Part shown: piece after piece, positions 43,019 through 48,022 of the stretch
Position numbering within the stretch: position 1 is the first letter of the stretch
Layout of the letters: every line of letters starts with the position of its first letter
Source: Candidatus Bipolaricaulota bacterium
GTDB taxonomy: Bacteria; Bipolaricaulota; Bipolaricaulia; Bipolaricaulales; Bipolaricaulaceae
NCBI GenBank assembly: GCA_938083225.1
Contig: CALKCH010000044.1
Location: 1-48,022 of the forward strand
Direction: 5' to 3'
Length of the DNA: 48,022 nt
Program-made: the position numbers and the translations under genes
The notes under the pieces: generated by a model
Databases searched by the model: none
Seen by the model: only the letters and a program-made list of their open reading frames with translations
Told to the model about the DNA's origin: nothing

Positions 43019-43095
43019 TGGTTGCGGGGGTGGGATTCGAACCCACGACCTCCGGGTTATGAGCCCGGCGAGCTTCCGGCCTGCTCCACCCCGCT
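43019..43095 (-). tRNA. Initiator tRNA-fMet (anticodon CAT)
   Basis: 77 nt, with CCA encoded. Anticodon loop CTCATAA with three G-C pairs (GGG/CCC) in the stem, as in initiators. The first base is A facing A72, so the required unpaired 1:72 position is kept, but as A:A rather than the common C:A. Confidence 0.93.
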
Positions 43096-43097
43096 TG

Positions 43098-43186
43098 TGC
43101 CGGGGGCGGGACTCGAACCCGCACGAGCAAGAATTTGCTCAAGGGATTTTAAGTCCCCTGCGTCTACCGGATTCCGCCACCCCGGC
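43098..43186 (-). tRNA. tRNA-Leu (anticodon TAA)
   Basis: 89 nt, class II with long variable arm. Acceptor GCCGGGG/CCCCGGC; anticodon loop CTTAAAA in a GGGGA/TCCCT stem. CCA is not encoded; the fMet gene begins 2 bp after its discriminator. Confidence 0.93.
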
Positions 43187-43194
43187 GGAGACTT

Positions 43195-43270
43195 TGGAGC
43201 GGGAAACGGGATTCGAACCCGCGACCTCCACCTCGGCAAGGTGGCGCTCTACCAGCTGAGCTATTCCCGC
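43195..43270 (-). tRNA. tRNA-Gly (anticodon GCC)
   Basis: 76 nt, acceptor GCGGGAA/TTCCCGC, discriminator T, CCA encoded. Anticodon loop TTGCCGA in a CCACC/GGTGG stem. Confidence 0.96.
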
Positions 43271-43282
43271 TTGCCTAACGGA

Positions 43283-43310
43283 ATTATAGCGGAGAGAAAG
43301 ACCTTGCCAA
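43283..43310 (-). promoter_or_regulatory. tRNA operon promoter
   Basis: Minus strand TTGGCA (43310-43305), 16-nt spacer, TATAAT (43288-43283), 12 nt before tRNA-Gly. Would drive tRNA-Gly, -Leu(TAA), -fMet, -Met and -Ala. Confidence 0.75.
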
Positions 43311-43311
43311 C

Positions 43312-43397
43312 TGGTGCGAAGGGCGGGACTCGAACCCGCACGCCTCAACGGCACTGGCTCCTAAGGCCAGCGCGTCTGCCTGTTCCGCCACCTTCGC
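43312..43397 (-). tRNA. tRNA-Leu (anticodon TAG)
   Basis: 86 nt, class II. Acceptor GCGAAGG/CCTTCGC with ACCA encoded; anticodon loop CTTAGGA in a CTGGC/GCCAG stem. It lies 10 bp after the PPC gene and may be co-transcribed with it. Confidence 0.95.
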
Positions 43398-43407
43398 CCT
43401 TTTCTTT

Positions 43408-43839
43408 TTAGCCGGAACCCGGGCGGGGCTCAACCCCCTGCGGGTACAGACCCAAAAGCCCCGTGGGCTCCGGCTTCCGCCAGAGCTTCACCCCGGGCAA
43501 ACCCAACATCACGACCTCCGCCGTGTTGTACACCCGTGCAGAAAGGAGGTGTCCGCCCAGAGCCACCCCGCCCTTCCTCCCCACCACCACGTGGAGGTGC
43601 ACCACCACCCCTTGTGGCCCTTCGCCGACGTTCCCCTGCAGCGAGAGGAGCTCGACCGGCTCAGAAATCCGTTCCTCCAGGTACTGACCAGCTTCCCAGT
43701 AGCCCAGAGCCACCTCCCGCAGCATTCCCACCCCGCACACCACCGCTCCCGGGTTGGCTACCCCTCCCAGGGCTGCGGGAAGTTCCTCCCCATCCTGAAG
43801 TCTCACCACGTAAACTGCTCCGCTTTTGGCTTTGATCAA
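43408..43839 (-). CDS. PPC/PCC-domain (DUF296) protein
   Basis: 143 residues, the single domain found in plant AT-hook proteins and in stand-alone bacterial proteins: RLQDGEEL, VALGYWEAGQYLEE, SLQGNVGEGPQGVVVHLHVVVG and GGHLLSARVYNTAEVVM. Bacterial members form trimers of unknown role. Start TTG 43839 follows AAGGAGG and overlaps the glycerate kinase stop as TTGA. Confidence 0.87.
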   Translation of the reverse strand: MIKAKSGAVYVVRLQDGEELPAALGGVANPGAVVCGVGMLREVALGYWEAGQYLEERISEPVELLSLQGNVGEGPQGVVVHLHVVVGRKGGVALGGHLLSARVYNTAEVVMLGLPGVKLWRKPEPTGLLGLYPQGVEPRPGSG

Positions 43840-45173
43840 CTGCGCCTCCTTTCCACCCCGACAAGCACTAAATCGGCCACGTTTGTCCCTGTGGGCCCAA
43901 GCCGCAGAAGATCGCCGGAGGCCAAAAGAGTTGGATAAGCGTCATTTTCGGCAAGGGCTCGGCCAGGGTCAAGCCCGAGGCATCTTATTCGGCTCGCCGT
44001 CTCCCCGTCCACCAGGGCTCCGGCTGCATCCGTGGGCCCATCTTTGCCGTCCGTGGCCAGGGCCAGCAACGCTGTCCCCTCCCGTCCCTCCGCTTCCACG
44101 GCAAAAGCTAAGGCTAACTCTTGGTTTCGCCCGCCTTTCCCCTCGCCCCGAACAGTGACCGTTGTTTCCCCGGCGAGAACGAACAGGGCCGGAGGGGAAA
44201 GGGGCCGACCATGCCGCACCTCTTCCTCCGCTAGGGCCGCGAGGAACCGGCCCACCTCCCTGGCTTCGCCCCGCAGGGTCGTGGTGAGAATCTGCGCCTG
44301 AAAGCCAGCCTTTTCCCCTAGTATTTTGGCCATTTCCGCAGCCTGCGTACCCGAGCCCACAAGAACGTGGGTCACTTTTGTGAGCAGATGATCACCCGGT
44401 TTTACGGTCTCTTCCTCCTCCCCACGTTCTCCTCTGAGGATATGCGCGCGCACCCGTTCCGGAAGCAAACTCCACAGATGATAACGTTCGAGGATGGCCC
44501 GGGCCTGGGCAAAAGTGGAGGGATCGGCCGCGGTGGGGCCGGAGGCCACGCTGGACAAATCGTCGCCAGGAACATCGGAAAGGACCAGGGACAAAACCAC
44601 GCCGGCTGTGGTATGGCGCAAAAGCCCGCCCCCTTTCACCGCAGACAAATGCTTCCGCACCACGTTCATCTCCACGATCGTGGCCCCGCTTTTCCAAAGG
44701 AGTTCCGTTACGTGTTGGATATCGGCCAAACTGAGGGGAGGAGGGGGGAGCTCGAACAGCGCCGAACCCCCTCCGGAAACGAGCACGATCAGGAGATCCT
44801 GGGGGCTCAAAGTGCGCGTGAGCTCCAGAAGCTCCTGGGAAGCGAGGAGGGTGCGTTCGTCTGGCACAGGATGGCTGGCCTCGCGCACCCCGATCCTCTT
44901 GAGAACATGCGTTTGACCTGGTGCTGTGATCACAAGTCCCTCGCTGACAAGATCTCCGAGCATTTCCTCCAAGGCTTGGGCCATGCCAGCCGCGGCCTTG
45001 CCAAACCCTACGACTGCCGCGCGTCGGAACCGAGAAAGATCGAAACACACCGGCCCGGCCCGTAAAACATTCCCCTCCCGGGCCAGCTCGCGCCGCAGGC
45101 ACCGTTCAGGAGCCATTTCCGCGAGCACAGCCCTGCCGATCTCCAAGAGTTTCTCTCGCAACACCTTGTCCAC
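43836..45173 (-). CDS. Glycerate 2-kinase, MOFRL type
   Basis: 445 residues with an N-terminal DUF4147 domain (VVGFGKAAAGMA, LVSGGGSAL) and a C-terminal MOFRL domain (VLAGETTVTVRGEGKGGRNQELALA, ATDGKDGPTDAAGA). It phosphorylates glycerate to 2-phosphoglycerate, joining serine/hydroxypyruvate metabolism to glycolysis. Start GTG 45173 has AGAGGTGGG about 4 nt upstream. Divergent from nth across 30 bp. Confidence 0.94.
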   Translation of the reverse strand: MDKVLREKLLEIGRAVLAEMAPERCLRRELAREGNVLRAGPVCFDLSRFRRAAVVGFGKAAAGMAQALEEMLGDLVSEGLVITAPGQTHVLKRIGVREASHPVPDERTLLASQELLELTRTLSPQDLLIVLVSGGGSALFELPPPPLSLADIQHVTELLWKSGATIVEMNVVRKHLSAVKGGGLLRHTTAGVVLSLVLSDVPGDDLSSVASGPTAADPSTFAQARAILERYHLWSLLPERVRAHILRGERGEEEETVKPGDHLLTKVTHVLVGSGTQAAEMAKILGEKAGFQAQILTTTLRGEAREVGRFLAALAEEEVRHGRPLSPPALFVLAGETTVTVRGEGKGGRNQELALAFAVEAEGREGTALLALATDGKDGPTDAAGALVDGETASRIRCLGLDPGRALAENDAYPTLLASGDLLRLGPTGTNVADLVLVGVERRRS

Positions 45174-45188
45174 GGCCCACCTCTTTCC

Positions 45189-45194
45189 TATCCT
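45189..45194 (+). promoter_or_regulatory. -10 element of the endonuclease III gene
   Basis: TATCCT, 9 nt before GTG 45204, with no Shine-Dalgarno sequence. -35 not clear. Confidence 0.35.
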
Positions 45195-45203
45195 TGTCCT
45201 TTT

Positions 45204-45896
45204 GTGACGTCAAAGGGTCTCGTGCGCGAGTTAGATCGCCAGCTTCGGGCAGCCTTCGGCGACCCGCCAGCGCCGCAAACTAAGGATCCTCTGGACCTTC
45301 TCATTCGGACCATCCTTTCCCAGAACACTACTGATCGTAATCGAGACGCGGCGTTCGAGGCCCTGCGCCGGAAGTTTCCGAGCTGGGAGGAAGTGGCGGA
45401 GGCGCCGGAAGGAGAGGTGGCGGAGGCCATCCAGCCCGCCGGTCTTCAGCGGGAACGAGCCCACCGGATCCAGGAGATCCTTCGCCGCATTAGAGCCGAA
45501 CGCGGTGCGTTTTCCCTGTCTTTTCTGGCCCAAATGGAACCCGTGGAAGCAGAGAAATGGGTTCTGTCTCTCCCGGGGGTGGGAAAGAAGACGGCGTACA
45601 TCGTGTTACTTTTTGCCTTTGGCTACCATCGTTTCCCAGTGGACACCCATATAAAGCGGGTTTCCCAGCGCCTTGGCCTTTGGAACGGGAAAGGAGATCC
45701 CCATCGCGCTTTGGCTCCGCTCATCCCCGAGGGAAGAGCTTATGAATTGCATTTGAACTTGATCCGCCTTGGCCGGACACTCTGCCGCCCCAAAAATCCG
45801 CGGTGCAGGGAGTGCCCGGTTCTCAGACTTTGCCCATTCGGGCAAGAGAAAGTGAGGGGGGAGCATGACCAGAGAGGAAGCGCTGAAGCTGGTTGA
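45204..45896 (+). CDS. nth: Endonuclease III-like DNA glycosylase
   Basis: 230 residues. Helix-hairpin-helix LPGVGKKTA with the catalytic Lys, catalytic Asp in VDTHIKRV, and a C-terminal 4Fe-4S motif C-x6-C-x2-C-x5-C. It excises oxidised pyrimidines. Compared with E. coli Nth it is slightly longer and may be of the related HhH group in archaea and thermophiles. Its end overlaps the HD gene by 32 bp. Confidence 0.93.
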   Translation: MTSKGLVRELDRQLRAAFGDPPAPQTKDPLDLLIRTILSQNTTDRNRDAAFEALRRKFPSWEEVAEAPEGEVAEAIQPAGLQRERAHRIQEILRRIRAERGAFSLSFLAQMEPVEAEKWVLSLPGVGKKTAYIVLLFAFGYHRFPVDTHIKRVSQRLGLWNGKGDPHRALAPLIPEGRAYELHLNLIRLGRTLCRPKNPRCRECPVLRLCPFGQEKVRGEHDQRGSAEAG

Positions 45897-46410
45897 GGAA
45901 AACGTGCGGACCAAAAACCTGGTGAAGCACATGCTGGCTGTGGAAGCGGGCATGCGGGCCCTGGCCACACATTTTGGGGAGGACACGGAGCGCTGGGCTT
46001 TAGCTGGGCTCCTCCACGACCTGGACTACGAGGAGACGAAGGAAAGGCCGGATCTGCATGGCAAGCGAACCGTGGAGATGCTTCGGGCCAGGGGATTCAC
46101 GGATGAAGGAGTGCTGCAGGCCATTTTGGCCCACGCGGGGCACAAAGAGCCCGAAAGACCCTTGGAGATCGGCCTCACCGCCGTGGACCCCTTGACCGGG
46201 CTCATTGTGGCCGCCGCCCTCGTCCATCCTGAACGCCTCGCCGGCTTGAACTCCCAAAACGTCCTCCATCGCTACAAGGAGAAGAGCTTCGCGCGCTCCG
46301 CCTCGCGGGAGGACATCGCCCTGGGTGAGAAACTAGGGCTTGACCTCTCCACATTTGTGGAGCTTGTGCTTACGGCGATGAAAGGAATTGCCCGGGAGTT
46401 AGGCCTTTAA
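45865..46410 (+). CDS. HD-domain hydrolase (COG2316 type)
   Basis: 181 residues. HD metal residues: His in LVKHMLAVE, the HD pair in GLLHDLDYE, and His in ILAHAGH. Members are putative phosphohydrolases without known substrates. ATG 45865 follows GGGGGGAGC. Its TAA shares TTAA with the kbl stop. Confidence 0.87.
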   Translation: MTREEALKLVEENVRTKNLVKHMLAVEAGMRALATHFGEDTERWALAGLLHDLDYEETKERPDLHGKRTVEMLRARGFTDEGVLQAILAHAGHKEPERPLEIGLTAVDPLTGLIVAAALVHPERLAGLNSQNVLHRYKEKSFARSASREDIALGEKLGLDLSTFVELVLTAMKGIARELGL

Positions 46411-47582
46411 ATCCCCCCGAGTTTACGACCCACTTTGGCGAAGGCACCGAGGGCGAAATCCAAGTCTTCTTTCGTGTGGATGGCAGAGACCATCACGCGG
46501 ATACGGGCTTTCCCCTTTGGCACCGTAGGATAGGTGATGGCCTGGGCGAACACACCTTCAGCGAAGAGCATCTTGGAGAAGTCCCACGCAGTTTGGGCTT
46601 CACCGAGCATCACTGGCGTGATGGGGGTTTGGGATTGGCCCACATCGAACCCGAGCTCCACCATTTTGCTCTTGAAATAGCGCGTGTTTTCCCAGAGCTT
46701 TTTCACGCGGTCGGCGGAGCGCATGAGGATGTCCACAGCAGCGATGCAGGCAGCAACATCGGCAGGGGTGGCGGCACTGGAGAAGAGGAACGGCCGGCCC
46801 CGTTGGCGCAGGAATTCCACGATCTCCCGCTTTCCGGCCACGTAGCCGCCCATCACCCCAAACGCTTTGGAAAGGGTGCCCACCTCGATGTCCACCCGGC
46901 CATGTACCCCAAAATGATCAACGATGCCGCGCCCGTGGGATCCGAGAACCCCTTCTCCATGGGCGTCATCCACCATGATGAGGGCCTCAAACTTTTCGGC
47001 TACTTCCACGATTTCCCGAAGAGGAGCAAGGTCTCCGTCCATGGAGAAAACACCATCCGTGACGATGAGCTTCACCGGCGCACTCTTCTTTTCCTCTAAG
47101 GCTTTAGCCAGCGCCTGAACATCGCGGTGCGGATAGATGACTCGTTCGGCCTTGGTGAGGCGGCAGCCGTCGATAATGGAGGCGTGATTGAGCTCGTCGG
47201 TGAAGATTACGGCACCGGGGCCAGCGATAAGGGGGATGGTGGCGAGGTTCGCACAGAAACCGGACTGGAAGGTCACAGCGTCCTCACAGCCTTTAAACTC
47301 CGCGAGCTTCTGCTCCAGCTCGCGGTGCAGGGACATGGTGCCGGCGATGGAGCGCACCGCGGCCGGCCCCACCCCGTACGCCTCGATGGCCCGGATGGCC
47401 GCGGCCTTCAGCTCCGGGTCGTTAGCAAACCCAAGGTAGTTATTAGAACACATGTTGAGAACGCGTTTCCCGTCGACTACGGTCCAAGCACCCACCGGGC
47501 CCTCGATGGTGCGGATGATGTTGTACATGCCCTGAGACTTGAGGGCCTCCAGCTCCGCCACGATGAAATCGTACTTGCCCAT
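46407..47582 (-). CDS. kbl: Glycine C-acetyltransferase (2-amino-3-ketobutyrate CoA ligase)
   Basis: 391 residues, alpha-oxoamine synthase. The PLP lysine is in [27 protein letters not shown] and the [11 protein letters not shown] start are characteristic. With Tdh it cleaves 2-amino-3-oxobutyrate to glycine and acetyl-CoA. ATG 47582 follows GAGGAGGAACA. Divergent from tdh, 103 bp away. Confidence 0.94.
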   Translation of the reverse strand: MGKYDFIVAELEALKSQGMYNIIRTIEGPVGAWTVVDGKRVLNMCSNNYLGFANDPELKAAAIRAIEAYGVGPAAVRSIAGTMSLHRELEQKLAEFKGCEDAVTFQSGFCANLATIPLIAGPGAVIFTDELNHASIIDGCRLTKAERVIYPHRDVQALAKALEEKKSAPVKLIVTDGVFSMDGDLAPLREIVEVAEKFEALIMVDDAHGEGVLGSHGRGIVDHFGVHGRVDIEVGTLSKAFGVMGGYVAGKREIVEFLRQRGRPFLFSSAATPADVAACIAAVDILMRSADRVKKLWENTRYFKSKMVELGFDVGQSQTPITPVMLGEAQTAWDFSKMLFAEGVFAQAITYPTVPKGKARIRVMVSAIHTKEDLDFALGAFAKVGRKLGGI

Positions 47583-47601
47583 TGTTCCTCCTCGAAGCGG
47601 A

Positions 47602-47630
47602 AGAGTAACCAGGAACACGATTTTGAGCAA
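47602..47630 (-). promoter_or_regulatory. Promoter of kbl
   Basis: Minus strand TTGCTC (47630-47625), 17-nt spacer, TACTCT (47607-47602); leader of about 15 nt with AGGAGG. Confidence 0.55.
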
Positions 47631-47640
47631 CCTTTGGCGT

Positions 47641-47669
47641 TTGTCTTTGCAAAAGGCCTGGGCTAGAAT
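47641..47669 (+). promoter_or_regulatory. Promoter of tdh
   Basis: TTGTCT (47641-47646), 17-nt spacer, TAGAAT (47664-47669), then AAAAGGTGA and ATG 47686. Confidence 0.55.
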
Positions 47670-47685
47670 GAGAAAAGGTGACGTT

Positions 47686-48022
47686 ATGACGAAAATTTTG
47701 GTCACAGGAGCAACAGGGCAAATCGGATCCGAACTGACCTTAGTCCTGCGGGAAAGATATGGCCAAGAAAATGTGATCGCTGCTGGCCATAAGAAGTCCC
47801 CACACCCCCGTCTCGCGGAGACAGGGCCCTTCATCACTGTGGATGTGACGGACCGTACACTGCTGGAAAAAACTGTGCGCGAGCATAGGATCACGGAAAT
47901 TTACCACCTGGCCGCGATCCTCTCGGCCAGCGGCGAACAAAATCCGCAGCTGGCTTGGCGAGTGAATATGGAGGGTCTATACAACGTGCTGGAAGTGGCG
48001 AGGACAGCGGGCATCCAAAAAA
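47686..48022 (+). CDS. L-threonine 3-dehydrogenase, SDR/epimerase type (3' end outside window)
   Basis: 112 residues visible, open to the window end. N-terminal NAD loop [10 protein letters not shown] and [15 protein letters not shown] match the short-chain (epimerase-like) threonine dehydrogenases rather than the zinc-dependent Tdh. It oxidises threonine to 2-amino-3-oxobutyrate, the substrate of the divergent kbl. Other SDR epimerases cannot be ruled out from the N-terminus alone, but the neighbour is strong support. Confidence 0.82.
   Translation, partial: MTKILVTGATGQIGSELTLVLRERYGQENVIAAGHKKSPHPRLAETGPFITVDVTDRTLLEKTVREHRITEIYHLAAILSASGEQNPQLAWRVNMEGLYNVLEVARTAGIQK

Noticed and set aside
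43004-43411. 135-codon open frame across the tRNA cluster
   Set aside because: It runs antisense through six clear tRNA genes; such translations are a known annotation artefact.

Overview
The window is a dense, GC-rich (about 60%) bacterial chromosome segment. I see no prophage, insertion sequence, CRISPR array or rRNA. Gene content is that of a housekeeping core. The mix points to a thermophilic anaerobe of a deep lineage: a fused ADP-forming acetyl-CoA synthetase, a type-2 IleRS, MOFRL glycerate kinase, a threonine dehydrogenase/KBL pair, a SHMT-GcvT fusion and many PKD-domain surface proteins. My best guess is the candidate phylum Bipolaricaulota (Acetothermia/OP1). This is inference from gene content and was not tested against a database.

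Layout. 1-6.6 kb: MutL 3' end, cysS, a COG2426 membrane protein, mgtE, yajC-secD (no secF), holA. 6.7-11 kb: tRNA-Leu(GAG) and fabH-fabD-fabG-acpP-asnS. 11-16.8 kb: HU, then a tight operon rpsF-ssb-rpsR, an unknown NTP-transferase-like gene, and a 1068-residue SHMT-GcvT fusion. 16.8-23.3 kb: Lon-like protease, secreted phospholipase D-like protein and two exported PKD-type proteins. 23.4-31.1 kb (minus strand): lpdA-purB, ileS-purA and rplM. 31.1-34.4 kb: PKD lipoprotein, an alkyltransferase-like/endonuclease V fusion, a radical SAM protein and coaE. 34.4-38.5 kb (minus): response regulator, histidine kinase, a YkuK-like protein and murE. 38.7-42.8 kb: ADP-forming acetyl-CoA synthetase with a DRTGG partner, OsmC, ArsR and glutaredoxin. 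42.9-45.2 kb: six tRNAs, a PPC-domain protein and glycerate kinase. 45.2-48 kb: endonuclease III, an HD protein, kbl and the 5' part of tdh.

How the genes fit together. Tdh and Kbl would turn threonine into glycine and acetyl-CoA. The acetyl-CoA synthetase would convert acetyl-CoA to acetate with ATP formation. The SHMT-GcvT fusion and LpdA (L protein) would handle glycine, serine and one-carbon units on tetrahydrofolate, and glycerate kinase joins the serine/glycerate branch to glycolysis. The glycine cleavage P and H proteins are not in the window.

Two architectural habits stand out. Many genes have a -10 hexamer only 6-10 nt before the start codon and no Shine-Dalgarno sequence, which suggests leaderless mRNAs. 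Seven of the eight convergent gene pairs overlap or abut at their stop codons, often through a shared palindrome (CTAG, TTAA or TGATCA). Several other gene ends carry perfect GC-rich hairpins without a U-tract.
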